A stretch of 64,000 bases of DNA, taken from positions 2,046,001 through 2,110,000 of the forward strand of contig OX336351.1 of the NCBI GenBank assembly GCA_946902875.1. The letters run 5' to 3'. The first letter of the stretch is position 1; each line of letters starts with the position of its first letter. Made by a program: the position numbers and the translations under genes. The stretch is from Nematopogon swammerdamellus. Taxonomy: Eukaryota; Arthropoda; Insecta; Lepidoptera; Adelidae. Below are positions 31,834-42,587 of the stretch, piece after piece. A model generated the notes under the pieces. That model saw only the letters and a program-made list of their open reading frames with translations, made no database searches and was not told where the DNA came from.

Positions 31834-32063
31834 CTAGCTGTGCCCGCGGCTCCGCCCGCTCTCATATTTCACTTCACTGCTAACCTCATAAGCCATTCAG
31901 CGTGATAGTAAGTAGCCTATAGTTGATGGGAAGAATCAAGCTATACGTAGAATTTTGTTTTATTAAAATCGGTTCAGTGGTTCTCGAGTTATAAGCGGAC
32001 AGACAGACATACACTCAGACACTCAGACAGAAAGCAGACGTTGGATTTTATTATAGGTAAGGA
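31834..32063 (-). mobile_element. Hel-3 short Helitron, copy 2 (230 bp)
   Basis: Minus strand: A|TCCTTACCTATAATAAAATC at the 5' end (32063). 3' end GCGGAGCCGCGGGCACAGCTAG before T (31833). No target duplication. Core AAAATCGGTTCAGTGGTTCT and a CAGACAGACA stretch. Non-coding. Confidence 0.85.
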
Positions 32064-32084
32064 TGCATATTTGAAAGAAACAAG

Positions 32085-32165
32085 CACAATATTATATTTA
32101 CATGAAGTGCAAAGGCGGACTTATCCCTTTCAGAGATTTTTCCAGTCAACCTTGGGATTCCTCTT
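32085..32165 (-). mobile_element. LINE-L 3' UTR fragment
   Basis: Minus strand contains GGATAAGTCCGCCTTTGCAC and CAAGGTTGACTGG. A small piece of the LINE-L UTR. Confidence 0.6.
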
Positions 32166-32304
32166 GGTAAGAAAAGTCAAATTGACATAGCTGCCATGCA
32201 GAGCGAATGCTCGGAAAACTGACAGAAAATTGACGCGAAAGCGTCAGTTGTCTGTCAGTGTGTTTTAGGGACTATTAAGTAGTTATTTAATAGATTTTTT
32301 TTTT

Positions 32305-32880
32305 ATGGAAAGCGCGACCTGTGGCCTCGTTTCACTTACGCGTAGGTGACTTACGATGCTCATGGACATTCTGTGATGCACGGGGATTGCGAATGCCATG
32401 CCGGTCTGACAGGAGCCTTTTCACGCCCCTTTTGAAAAACCCCAGGCTGTACTTGGGAGTAAATATATGAGCACACATTTGTTGGAATCCAACACTCCAT
32501 GGTTGGTGCTCTATGGCAGTTTGCCGGGGGTTGATGTTCTTTTGGTTCTGTTTTGTTTCTTGGCACTTCCGCCCTGCCTTTTCACGTGTGTGTTGCTGAA
32601 TAAATTGTGCTCAGTAAATAACGTCTTGCTTTTCTTCATCGCGCCTCTCATCATCCACGCCTGTAACTACAATACAACATACAATAGTCCGCGCTCCATC
32701 AACATTTTCCACATTTTCCCTGTTCTGTGAATAAAAGACCTACAGAACCGGTTGGTGCGCATCCTCGGTAGGTCGATTGTATAGGGGGTGCATCCCCTGC
32801 CCAGTACACGTAGTGCGGAGGTGGAATGGGGACGATGGAATCGCGTTAAACAGCTCCTCTGAACACTCCCCGTGAAATAG
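32305..32880 (-). pseudogene. LINE-F 3' stub, copy 6, split by an LTR
   Basis: Outer parts 32305-32479 and 32702-32880 align with LINE-F copies 3 and 5. A shifted frame reads YSQVQPGVFQKGREKAPVRP, then WHSQSPCITECP. Poly-T at 32297-32305 is the 3' poly-A. The middle is a separate insertion (32480-32701). Confidence 0.65.
32480..32701 (+). mobile_element. Probable solo LTR, 222 bp
   Basis: Starts TGTTGGAATCCAACAC, ends CGCGCTCCATCA, and is flanked by ACATT at 32475-32479 and 32702-32706 (5-bp target duplication). TG...CA ends, a 5-bp duplication and an internal AATAAA (in GCTGAATAAATTGTGCTC) suit an LTR. The TGTTG start is common in BEL/Pao elements. No internal retrovirus-like genes. Confidence 0.65.
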
Positions 32881-33000
32881 ACGATAGAGATAGATGTAGT
32901 GCCATCTCTATCTTCTTAAAGTTGAAAGGTAGAGAAGACACTTCGATAGAGAGGACTTATCGAGTTACCGATTTAAGCAGTCGTTAGTTGGCGGGTCTTA

Positions 33001-33163
33001 TGGGCGCCCCACACCTTCAATTAATATTGCGCAAGTCCAGACTTGTGCAAGTCTGCATGACGCCCCAAGTCTAGAAAATTGCGCAATAAACTTCCCACAC
33101 ACACACGGTACACTTGCACAAGTCTGGAATTGCGCAATATTAATTGAAGGTGTGTGGCGCCCA
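33001..33163. mobile_element. 163-bp MITE with TTA target duplication (Harbinger-like)
   Basis: Long TIRs: TGGGCGCCCCACACCTTCAA, AATATTGCGCAA at the left, inverse at the right, about 45-50 bp. TTA lies directly outside both ends (32998-33000, 33164-33166), the PIF/Harbinger hallmark. Nothing coding. Confidence 0.85.
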
Positions 33164-33189
33164 TTACAGACTGCTTTGACGCAATCAGC

Positions 33190-33290
33190 AGAGTTTAATC
33201 ACGTGACAGTGACAACATGTTAGGCATTTGGCTGTCTCTTTTCGCCACGCGCACTCGCCACCAACGCAAAAGGGACAGCTGCACTCTCTC
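33190..33290 (+). repeat. Repeat shared with 42276-42362
   Basis: ACGTGA, AACATGTTAGG, ATTTG, GCTGTCTC, CTTCGCCACGCGCACTC, CCAACGCAA and AGGGACAG occur in the same order at both sites. Unknown family. Confidence 0.6.
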
Positions 33291-33499
33291 TCAGCTGATA
33301 CCTATATCTACAAATTACGTCAAAATTGTCTTTCGGGGCTTATGTTTACCCGTTGCCATGTCTATCTTTTTAATTTTTAATAAGCCTAATTAATTAAGCC
33401 TAATTTAATGAACTTCGTGACATGAAAAAATTAAAAAATATATTTTTTTTGTTAAAAAAACTAATTTATAACTCTGTCGCCGTATATTTAATCTAAAAA

Positions 33500-33878
33500 A
33501 AACCGGCCAAGTGCGAGTCGAACTCGCGCTCCTAGGGTTCCGTATCACCATGTCATGGTCAGCGCCACACACGCCAACTATGGCGTGTTTATGAAATGCT
33601 TCATATTAGTTAAAATTCATGATTAGTTAAAATGCTTCATACTCTTTTCGGTAGATGGCGCGCATACACTTTTTAGTTTCTTCGATGGGAAACCCCGTGA
33701 TTTTTTTACTTTTTCTTATTTTTCTTATTTGTTGTTATATCGGCCATAATAACACATATTCTGTGAAAATTTCAACGGGCTACCTATTACGGTTCAAGAG
33801 ATACAGCCCTCGGACAGACGGATAGACAGACGGCGTAGGCTTAATAATAGGTTTCCGTGCCGAATACGGAACCCTAAA
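33500..33878 (-). repeat. Repeat C, full length
   Basis: Reverse complement: AACCGGCCAAGTGCGAGTCG at the left, GAATACGGAACCCTAAAAA at the right, with TTCATGATTAGTTAAAATGC and CGGTAGATGGCGCGCATAC inside. Confidence 0.85.
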
Positions 33879-34403
33879 AATTACAGGTACATAGGATTAG
33901 ACTGTCATTAAAGAAAAAAATATTATAAAAATCAGTGAAGGTTTAGGGGTTAGGAAAACATAAGCCACCAAAGACGATTTTGTATGGAGAAAATTAGTCA
34001 CGTGGCTAAACTCTGTCTTCTCTTAATGATATAAGAAAGAAGCTCCCAGCTCGATCCCTATAGACCTAGACAGCCTCAGCGGTACCTGAGAAGCTAAGTA
34101 ATCATTACAGGGTCAGGATATAACACACGAGTAATCCTCATGTTATTTTGATTCGGGGCACCCTGTCCGTGGCTACGGGTGTGTTCATTTGATTTGGAGC
34201 AAGCTGTGTGTGATAACGTGGTCCTAATTTAAGTAAACCGAAACCGTTGCGGAGCTCGACTGTTCCAAATTTGAATTTCTCCGTGTTCGGCGCGCCGTGT
34301 TACGTACACACGTGTTTAGAATGAGAAAATGTTTTTCCTTTAACGAAACAAGATAGGGCCGTCGGAGATTGTTAAAAAGCAGTCCGCACAAAATATATAT
34401 TTA
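33879..34403. other. Unassigned DNA
   Basis: No gene or known repeat recognised. Confidence 0.3.
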
Positions 34404-34770
34404 TATTTTTTTATGAAAACTGACACGGTTGGCTACAACATCCGTGATGTCAGCCCATAACACCTTGGTGAACTAGGTGCCATGTCAGTGCTTCTCTTCA
34501 TTTCACGTCGGCTACACTGAACTGGACGGAAAACACGAATTATTTACATAGCCGTTTCGACCGACGCTTCATTCAGTGCGGTGGTACCAACCCGGGCGGG
34601 ATAAACCATACCACCTAGTAAGGTAAGAAGGGAAGGGCCTACAGTTTTACGTGGAATCCGAACTACGGTCAGCCTCCAACGGTCGAGCGGTCACCCATGC
34701 AAGTACTGACCACGACCAGGTGTGCTTAACAACAGTCTACCGACCGCACCACTGAGCTACCGAGGCTGAT
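34404..34770 (-). mobile_element. SINE-A, full length
   Basis: Poly-T/ATGAAAACTGACACGGTTGG to CACCACTGAGCTACCGAGGC. Inverted B-box and A-box present. Variant TTCTCTTCATTTCACGTCGG in the body marks a subfamily shared with 38101 and 58194. Confidence 0.9.
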
Positions 34771-34774
34771 ATCC

Positions 34775-34857
34775 CCTAGCCGCCTTTTGCAACATGCACG
34801 GGGTGAGGTGCAATGGGGCTATTATCTTTAAGTACCGGTCCCACGCTGTTTATCAAG
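34775..34857 (-). repeat. Repeat D 5' fragment
   Basis: CCGCCTTTTGCAACATGCAC, GGGGCTATTATCTTTAAGTA and CCGGTCCCACGC: an inverted D 5' end immediately beside a SINE-A head. Confidence 0.7.
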
Positions 34858-35499
34858 AAAATGTTCTTGTTATTCATATTTACACTTCTAAAATTATATA
34901 AAAATTCAAAAATATTTCAAAGCGTATTTTGCTTCTTTACTTACTCCAAAAATACTTAATTAATACGTACCACTAATTACTTAACCCAATTTCTTCCCAA
35001 GGCAAGTTGAAAGATCTTTTCTTTATAAGTATAATCTAAGAAAGGTAAGGCGGGCCTAAAATACAGCGTCCTTATTACATTGCCTTTTACCATACTTCTC
35101 CCTAGGAAATTATTTAATTAAGGTGAAATATTGCACGTTCAGTCAATTTGGTTCGTATAATTAAGAGGATAAGGTATAGAATTGTATGACTAAGGGTCGG
35201 ATGGTAATCTCGCAGGGGTCGCTAGGCAAGGCGTGATCCGAGGCACAGAGGGCAGTAAGTTTTTACGGTGCGATTCGAGTGCGGTAATTGTGTGAAGCTG
35301 CGCGCGCAGAGAATATGCTCAGCTCAGGGGAGACACTTGTTATAAGTGCCAAATCGGTTACATATTCTAAATCGCTCGAATGGTACGGAATGGACGTTAC
35401 ATTATCCATCAGCTGGAGTGGAGACTAAGAGAATTGTAGGAAGGCCGCGGAATTTGAAATTATTTGTTTTGTTGTATTGCTTCCGAACTGGGTTTTAGG
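34858..35499. other. Unassigned DNA, mostly unique-looking
   Basis: 35180-35460 has balanced base composition and no recognised repeat. No gene is supported. Confidence 0.3.
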
Positions 35500-35996
35500 T
35501 TTCTTAGGTTTTAGGTTTTATTATTATCATTCGTAGGCAAATAAATTTTGCATTTGAATTCGTCATCTTTCGAAATGTAACGACAATGAAAAACAATTAA
35601 ACACAATGGAAACAATGAAAAACAATGACAAGGGCTATACAGAACCAGATAAAAGACAAAAACAATTAAACTATCTTATGCTTATAGACTACTACTACAC
35701 TATCTACCAATGTAATTTTTAAAACATGGCACAATAGCATCAAAAGAATTGTCAATATCCCTATCCTAAATCACAGATCACGGGTGGCTCTGCCCGAGGC
35801 CGAAGCCTCAGGCGCAGCCAATTTCACCGCTGAAGAGGTGCCAGTCCGGCTTGGAGGTGGACTAATGTTGCTGGTCAAAGGCTATTAACCCGCTATTTCA
35901 AGATCCGTGGATTGTAGTAGTGGGGAAAGACATTCCCTGGGAGCCCGTTCCACACCTTGGTACAAATGCCAAGCTTGAAAGTAACCTACTCGCATG
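35500..35996 (-). pseudogene. LINE-K 3' end with RT C-terminal remnant
   Basis: Minus strand 35996-35880 reads VTFKLGICTKVWNGLPGNVF, then PHYYNPRILK, stop, RVNSL. The motif VWN-x-LP-x-x-VFP-x-x-YN-x-x-x-xK-x-RVN is the C-terminal tail of jockey-like RTs; an in-frame TAG breaks it. The rest, down to about 35500, would be 3' UTR. Different sequence from LINE-E, LINE-F and LINE-L. Confidence 0.65.
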
Positions 35997-35997
35997 T

Positions 35998-36379
35998 AAG
36001 CCTCGGTAGCTCAGTGGTGCGGTCGGTCGACTGTCGTCGGTCGAATCATAAGCACACCTGGGCACGGTCAGTGGATGGATGGGTGACCGCTCGACCTTTG
36101 GAGGCTAACCGTGGTTCGCATTCCACGTAAAGCTGTAGGTCCCTTCCCTTCCTACCTTACTAGGTGGTAGGGTTTAATCCGCCCGGGTTGGTACCACCGC
36201 ACTGAATGAAAGGTCGGTTGAAACGGCTATTTAAATAGTGCTTTCCGTCCAGTTCACTGTATCCGGCACGACCGAGGAAAAGCACTGACATGGCAGCTAG
36301 TTCACCAAGGTGTTATGGGCTGACATCACGGATGTAGTATAAGGTGATGTAACCAACCGTGTCAGTTTCCATAAAAAAA
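35998..36379 (+). mobile_element. SINE-A, full length
   Basis: AAGCCTCGGTAGCTCAGTGG (A-box), then GGTTCGCATTCCACG (B-box), body, GTCAGTTTCCATAAAAAAA. The head carries a longer spacer than the 29296 copy. Inserted directly beside LINE-K. Confidence 0.9.
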
Positions 36380-38100
36380 TATCTAAGGTATAAAAGTCCG
36401 CCTTTGTACCTTATGTAAATGAATATATTGTGCTTGTTTGTGTAAACAACGTTTGAGTCAATGAAGTCAGTCAGTCTGTCACTGTCCGTCCACTGCTAGA
36501 TATTCTGCAAAGTTTCGAACTGCATGCAAGGGTTAATGTGTTACCATGTAGCTCGTTAGCTATACGGAGTCGCATGCTGTTCCTTTTCTTTCACATCTTT
36601 CACTCAATAATTTAATTATTTTTATTTTTAGTTCTAAGTAGTTGTTTTTTAATTTTTACCATCTCGGCGCACGTGTCCCCGTGCCCCTCCCTTAAATCCG
36701 CCCTTGTGTATACAAAATTAAACATGTAATTTTTCTATTAATTTATCTCAGTAGTTGTTAGGAATAGAAACATAGTTTCTTAGCAAAAGATGTTTAATAT
36801 GTAAAAGCGTCATCAATTGTTCATAATTCATTGACGTTGACACCTGGTTTGCTGGGATTGGTTGAGCGGTTCGTGAGATAGTGGTATGCCCACTGCCGAA
36901 AGTACATTAAAAATGACAGTCGATTTTTGCAAATGGCATGGGTAAGACCTTACCTAAGGATTCCATGTCAAAAGGGTAGACTGTCGAAATGGCATAGGCA
37001 TTAAGAATTACCTTCTGTAGGTAATAGGTGAAGCGGTGTTGTGTCCTCTGGCTCCACGTATAGCTGCAGCTGATGTTATATGGGCTGGTGCCCCGTTGTT
37101 CTGCCAAGCGATCTGTAATTATGCGAGGCGTATTTGATATTTTAACAATGTGTTATAGAAACGTATAGCATTGACGTTTTGGTTGCAAGTACCATCTCAC
37201 GGCGTGACTGTGAATCTTTCTGTTGGTTAGCGGGAAGCGTTGTAGGTTTATTATCAATCTTTATCCAGTTGTGTTGTCGCTATCACTACTACACACAGAA
37301 AGAGTAATGTGACAGATAAGTCATTTATTTGTCTTATTGAAATACGAACATAGAAACATTCCAATAATAAGGTCAAAAAGTATATCTGAAAATTAGTTCT
37401 TTCTGATTAGCTAGCATACTGTTAAAAAATTGTCTAAATTCTTTTGCCACGTGAAAGAGCACACCTTTATGAAATATAATGCAGAAAATTCATTTTAACA
37501 AAAAACACAAAAAACTGAACTTTAGAATCGGTGCTAATAATTCGCACAATTTAATAACCTACATTTGGCGCTTTCTATCTACCCGAAACGCGCGTTTTCC
37601 TTAATCAGAGGTGGCATTTCTGATTACACCGTCAGTGTCAATATCTACCGAACGGGCCGAACGTAAACGATCCAAGTAAACATATTGTAAGCAAGTGAAG
37701 TTTCTTCCCAACTTCCTTGCGCCATTCTCTGTCGGCAGTGCAGCGGGCCCGACCGACCATAAACGGGGATCGAATCTGAAACTAGTTCCCATAGCACTCA
37801 CCACTGATCCCCAGCATTTTCCACGCTAGAACTTGCACCTATAAAATATATTCGGATTAAAATATGCAAAGAGTCATCCGGCACATCGAATCCGGTGAAA
37901 CTTACCGTAGCAGATTCAAAGAGAAGGAATAGTCTAGCAACGCTGAGTCTGCATAATGGAGCAACTGGAAATTTGATTATAGCATTAATATGATACCGAT
38001 AGCGATGGTAAATTCAAAATGGTAGAATTTTATACATTATTTTTAGTGTATTTTTTTAAGCAAAATTGTTTTTCTAAATCAAACTAATGCTTGTGCATAG
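36380..38100. other. Low-repeat stretch; possible minus-strand exon, unproven
   Basis: 36388-36440 is a LINE-L UTR scrap (AAGTCCGCCTTTGTACCTTA). The minus strand at 36907-37124 is open (RLAEQRGTSPYNISCSYTWS...), preceded by an acceptor-like ATAATTACAG and containing donor-like CTTAGGTAAGG. A second minus frame, 37601-37804, includes GARKLGRNFTC. I recognise neither. This is the best gap to test for an unknown exon. Confidence 0.3.
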
Positions 38101-38462
38101 TTTTTTTTATGGAAACTGACACTGTTGGCTACATCACCTACAACATCCGTGATGTCAGTCCATAACACCGGGTGAAATAGCTGCCGTGGCAGTACTTCCC
38201 TTCATTTCATGCCGGCTACACTGAACTGAACGGAAAAGCCGTTTCGACCGACACGTTTCATTCAGTGCGGTGGTACCAGCCCGGGCGGGATAATCCCTAC
38301 CACCTAGTAAAGTAAGAAGGGAAGAGACCTTCAGTTTTACGTGGAATCCGAACCACGGTCAGGCTCCAACAACAGTCGAGCGGTCAACTATCCAAGTACT
38401 GAGCGCGCTCAGAGTTGCTTAACAACAGTCGACCGTCCGCACCACTGAGCTACCGAGGCTGA
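38101..38462 (-). mobile_element. SINE-A, full length
   Basis: Poly-T, ATGGAAACTGACACTGTTGG to CACCACTGAGCTACCGAGGC. Body lacks ACACAAACTATTTACATA. Confidence 0.9.
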
Positions 38463-38885
38463 CGAAAACAGGCGGACATATGGAAACATTAAAGCAATTA
38501 CGTCCAAGATTGAGTTCTCTACTTAATTGGTGCTATGATTTTTTTAAGGTAGTGCATTTTTAAATGTATTATAACAAAACTGGTGTGTATGTATGTATCA
38601 AATCTTCAATTGATACTTCCTTCGGGATTCGGCTTCATTTCGGCTACGGTCGGCTTTGAAGCGGCGAGGCACGACCGCACGAGTGAAGCCGAGGATAAAG
38701 ATAAATATATTATAATTCGGGACAACCAATCAGCTTACACTTGCGGGAAATATAAAATGTAGGAAAACCTCAAAATGCGAATTTTCAAAATCCCGTATTG
38801 GTGTTTTCCCGCTAGCTAAGTAAATAAAACCACGCAAAGCCGTATCAAATTATTATTGGAACGAAGTTCGAATTATATTTTATTC
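38463..38885. other. Unassigned DNA with inverted pair
   Basis: GGATTCGGCTTCATTTCGG (about 38625) is inverted as CGAGTGAAGCCGAGGAT (about 38690). No gene. Confidence 0.35.
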
Positions 38886-39066
38886 CGAATGAAAGGTCGG
38901 TTGAAACGGTTATGTACATGAATAGTTCGTGTTTTCCGTCCAGTTCAGTGTAGCCGTCACGACCGAAGGGAAGCACTGACATGGCACCTAGTTCACCAAG
39001 GTGTTATGGGCTGACATCACGGATGTAGCAGGTGATGTAGTAAACCGTGTCAGTTTCCATAAAAGC
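38886..39066 (+). mobile_element. SINE-A, 5'-truncated
   Basis: CGAATGAAAGGTCGGTTGAA to GTCAGTTTCCATAAAA. Head and upper body missing. Confidence 0.85.
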
Positions 39067-39074
39067 AAATTCTT

Positions 39075-39165
39075 GGATCAGAAAAACGCCGGATACGAAC
39101 CGCGAACTTTGAGATCATAGTTGACCGCTATGATCACTGCGCCGATCAGCCACCGCGCCGCCTCC
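39075..39165 (-). mobile_element. tRNA-like SINE head, single copy
   Basis: Minus strand GGTGGCTGATCGGCGCAGTG (A-box-like) and GCGGTTCGTATCCGGCG (B-box-like), about 45 bp apart, differing from SINE-A and SINE-B heads. Could also be a worn tRNA pseudogene. Confidence 0.45.
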
Positions 39166-39309
39166 CCTCCGCGCCCGCGCCGGTTCAAAAGTGAATGTCT
39201 CTTCTGTCTATTTCAACTCTATGGACAGGGATATTGGCTGTCGATCGCGAGGTGGTGGGTGGCATACGCTTCGGTTAGTTAGCTAGGTAAGACTTGCACA
39301 ACAGTTTCG

Positions 39310-39637
39310 CAACGCCTATCGACTTATGCAAGCCTGGTACCTACATCCTGAGAGAGGGAACAATCTCATTTTCTTACACCTAGAGCCAGACCAAGGAGCT
39401 TTGAACCAGACCAGTCTGGGGGGCGCGGGCGCGGGCGGTGTGGCCCGATCGTTGTTCTGTGAGCCAGACATTGGAACTAGGAATGTCCTGAAGGAGCGAT
39501 CAGTAAAAATTACTCCACAGCAGCCAGTGTCCAAAAATTGCCGCCAAACTCCCCACCTCCCCCCATGTGTCAATACGTTTTTTTTTCTTTCCAAAATATT
39601 CAAGAATAATTATTTTGACTTCGGACTCGGGCGCTGT
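39310..39637. other. Unassigned GC-rich stretch
   Basis: Open on both strands for about 95-109 codons, which suggests composition rather than coding. CACCTAGAGCCAGACCAAGG and GAACCAGACCAGTCTGG form a CCAGAC-rich theme. Not recognised. Confidence 0.3.
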
Positions 39638-39930
39638 CAGAAGTTGAATGGGTGACCGTTTGACCGTTGAGCCTGGCCCTTGTTCGGATTCCACGTGATC
39701 ATATAATTTATACTATCACCACACTAGGTGCCAGGTGGTGCCGCCCGGTACCACCGCACTGAAAGAAACGTCGGTCCAAGCGCCTATGTATAATATGTAT
39801 ATTGTTAGTATTTTCCTTCCATTTCGGTGTAGACGACACGAACAAAGGGAAGCGCTCGCATGTCGCTTAGTTCAGCAAGGCTGACATTACGGGTGTTGTG
39901 GGTGGGTGATGTAACCAACCATGGGAGATG
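39638..39930 (+). mobile_element. SINE-A, strongly diverged
   Basis: GGGTGACCGTTTGACCGTTG, GTTCGGATTCCACGTG, GGTACCACCGCACTGAAAGA and GGGTGATGTAACCAACC keep the SINE-A order with many substitutions: an old copy. Confidence 0.65.
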
Positions 39931-40177
39931 TATAACTATCAAAATATATAAAAACAGTACCAGGTGCTCAGAATTTAAAAGTGGTACATACAATATCTCC
40001 TCTACACCATGAAGAGAAGACGCCAATAAAGTCCTTTGAGCGATGAGTTGAGACATTTTCAACCAGCCGATGTCGCCTTAGTACAACGGGGCTATTAAGT
40101 GTTAATAATAGCTTAGCCCGTATGAATGAAAAGTTAGAAATGGCATTGCACACATTGTAGAGATATTAATGATTTTT

Positions 40178-40430
40178 TTTATGTAAACCAACATGGGTGG
40201 CTGTACCAATGGTGCAATCGACAGAGCCAAAATCACCTCTCCTCGCGAAATCACGCTCAGTGAGGTGCCAAGCCCGCATACTTGCGGACTGTTGCTAGAC
40301 TGTCTAGCGCCGACGACGTTAAAGATACCCAGGTAAAGGATCAAGGTAACACACTCACCCGAAGACAGTTCCACACGCCAGCGGTGCGACAAAGGAACGA
40401 TTTTGAGAACCGATGGTTTCTCAAAGGCTC
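40178..40430 (-). pseudogene. LINE-E 3' end with RT C-terminal remnant
   Basis: Minus strand: RNHRFSKSFLCRTAGVWNCL, then RVSVLP and a stop, followed in another frame by YLGIFNVVGARQ. This matches the RT tail at 18954-19104. The 3' UTR (40178-40300) reads GGCTCTGTCGATTGCACCAT, CAGCCACCCATGTTGGTTTA, then poly-A. Frameshifted remnant. Confidence 0.7.
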
Positions 40431-40649
40431 AATGTAAACAACAAAAGGGTGCTGAGTCTCTCTGCAACAAGTGCTGCGGAGATAGGATGGCTGGCACGGT
40501 GTGAGGGATGATAGTACCTGTTAGACACGTTTATTGCCACACAAAGAGTAAATGCATATTGAATACGACTGATCAGTGAGACAAGTGTAAGCAAATGTAT
40601 TCTTGTTACCACAAATGTACTGCATGCACTCCATTAGTAGTAGACAGCA

Positions 40650-40876
40650 GATACGTAGCCCTCGTGCCCAAGGCCTTGCTTGGTAAATGACAGGTCAGGA
40701 GTTCGATTCGATTCGATCGTTGGGGTGCACCATATCTTTCTCTTTCTGAGCTTATTAAGTATTCTGTGGCTTGGTGAGTACATTTCTGTGCGAAGAGAGG
40801 GATTAAACAATTTAGTGTGTCTGAGACGTATGTTTGCCTTCATTAGATAGATGATGGATGATAGATTCATTAGACT
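40650..40876. other. tRNA-like remnant and flanking DNA
   Basis: TAGCCCTCGTGCCCAAGGCC and GGAGTTCGATTCGATTCGATC resemble a distorted tRNA-derived head. No gene seen. Confidence 0.3.
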
Positions 40877-40920
40877 CTCCCTCTCCCTCCCTCCCTCCCT
40901 CCCTCCCTCCCTCCCTCCCT

Positions 40921-40968
<48 letters not shown>

Positions 40969-40983
40969 CGCTCGCTCGCTCGA
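40877..40983 (+). repeat. Compound microsatellite (CCCT)n(CT)n(CTCG)n
   Basis: Tandem CCCT, CT and GCTC tracts in order. The Ser/Leu/Pro-rich and Arg/Glu/Gly-rich frames seen across it are artefacts. Confidence 0.95.
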
Positions 40984-41110
40984 GTTGCAGGTTCGAATCC
41001 TGGCCGGGACGCATTTTTATCTTTAGTTTCGGCTCTTCATCTGTGTACATATCTAATGAAGAAATGTAATGCGGGTACATGCTTGCTTAGTACTAACAAT
41101 AAAAAAAAAA
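40984..41110 (+). repeat. tRNA-like B-box fragment with A tail
   Basis: GAGTTGCAGGTTCGAATCCT then GGCCGGGACGC is a clean B-box. About 100 bp on is AGTACTAACAATAAAAAAAA. It fits a small SINE whose head was altered by the adjacent microsatellite. GGGTACATGCTTGCT also occurs at about 16365. Confidence 0.5.
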
Positions 41111-41780
41111 GACCTATGTGTGATTTCGTCTTGATTGCTTTCAACTCCTCGCAAATTAATTACCCTTTTTCTAGATATATATTTCGATGGCTTAGTCCAC
41201 AGATCTGAGAAAATCGCTACATAAGTAATATCTCCTAAAGCGGATAATAATTTATGCTATATATTTTTAATGTAAACATCTGAGCTCTCGGTATGGGCAG
41301 TAATTTTGTGAATGAAGCGGAAATGCGTTAAGGAAGTCACGTAATTTTGTGAGTGAAATCAAAGATTTCTCAACTAACCAATATCACAACCAATAGGGTG
41401 CCATATCTATCAAAGACTTCCCTTTGAATTGTTGGCTATAATGGATTAGAGGATATAAATAATATTCGTATAAATGAAATGTCGTGGGTCCCAGCTGGAA
41501 ATTAATGTATTTCATATAGTCTGAATTAGGTATATGCGTACCTCTAGCTTAAGTGACTCATATTTCTTTTAAGTTTATTTAATTTTAAATCAAAATATGT
41601 ATCTGACTTGTTACTGTATTATGCGGAGTGTTATCGCTTATGGCAGAGGTGTCGACATAATTGCGGAATTTAATTGGCTGTAGGTGTCGGCATGCCATCT
41701 ATGAATGGCCGCGAAGCACTGTTGTTGCTCTACCTAAACAGTCTACCTACACCTTTTATGGTACATCGCGTATTCCATAG
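41111..41780. other. AT-rich DNA, no gene seen
   Basis: No recognised repeat apart from short AT tracts. Confidence 0.35.
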
Positions 41781-42030
41781 GAAGTGCTCGGAAAAGCTGT
41801 TTGTAAAAAACAGCACGCAAATCGGTCCACTTTAAACAAAATTTATAATTTGATTAATTAATTACTTGATTACTTGATTACAAACATAGCTAAGAACTGT
41901 CCCCATTAATCCAGCTTTCGAATAAAAAAAATCGCATCCAAATCGGTCCATCCGTTTGGGAGCTACAATGCCACAGACGGACACACAGATACACACACAC
42001 AGCTCCGTTTGCGTCCGGGGTCAAAAAAAT
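41781..42030 (+). repeat. Interspersed repeat with CAGACGGACACAC tail
   Basis: AAATCGGTCCATCCGTTTGG, GAGCTACAATGCCACAGACG, GACACACAGATACACAC is a tail type common in moth repeats. Single copy here, so borders are uncertain. The two overlapping frames over 110 codons at 41956-42294 are not accepted as genes. Confidence 0.45.
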
Positions 42031-42414
42031 AACAGAGCACAAAACACACTAAGGACCAACCATGTAGCCATTTTGTCTCTGGTCTATGACTCAGCCGGTC
42101 CGTCGAGCGATGTCGCTGCAGTAATAGAGTTAATAGGTCCCGAGGGACATAGGCGGCAGCTAGGAGGCCTTCATGGGGGAATATTATATATGATTGAGTT
42201 ACGACAAAGGGTACTGGGGGGATTATTAGTCTCATGTACCTGCTTTGTACGCGACTTACGAGCATACCGAAGTAGTCACGTGATAACATGTTAGGTATTT
42301 GAACAAACTAACGCTGTCTCCCTTCGCCACGCGCACTCCCCCGCCAACGCAAGAGGGACAGATGCATGGTTATAGAATTCGGGGTGGACCGCTAAGTAAA
42401 TACATTAAGCCGCG
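42031..42414. other. Unassigned; 3' part shared with 33190-33290
   Basis: 42276-42362 is the second copy of the 33190 repeat. GGTGGACCGCTAAGTAAAT (42383) pairs inversely with ACTTAGCGGTCCATC (42588), enclosing the MITE at 42418. Confidence 0.45.
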
Positions 42415-42417
42415 TCT

Positions 42418-42558
42418 CCTGCGCACGTTTTTTTGAAACATTACACAAGAAACATTAGACAAAAACATTTGTTTTCATACAAATATGCATGGCCACGCCC
42501 CAATGTTTCGATGTTTCTGTGTAATGTTTTGAAAAAAACATTCGCAGGAAACGAGGCT
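42418..42558. mobile_element. 141-bp MITE with TTA target duplication (Harbinger-like)
   Basis: Ends AGCCGCGTCTCCTGCG and the inverse of AGCCTCGTTTCCTGCG. Inner arms AAACATTACACA are inverted. TTA at 42415-42417 and 42559-42561. Confidence 0.8.
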
Positions 42559-42587
42559 TTATAAAACTCACAGCTGCACGGGAATTC

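Noticed and set aside
39316..39655. 109- and 95-codon frames on opposite strands
   Set aside because: Same reason: GC-rich composition, no domain, and runs into a SINE-A.
40634..41208. Frames of 72-148 codons with poly-Ser/Leu/Pro or Arg-Glu-Gly
   Set aside because: They cross the CCCT/CT/CTCG microsatellite.
41956..42294. Overlapping 112- and 108-codon frames on opposite strands
   Set aside because: They begin in an interspersed-repeat tail; both strands open suggests composition; no motif recognised.
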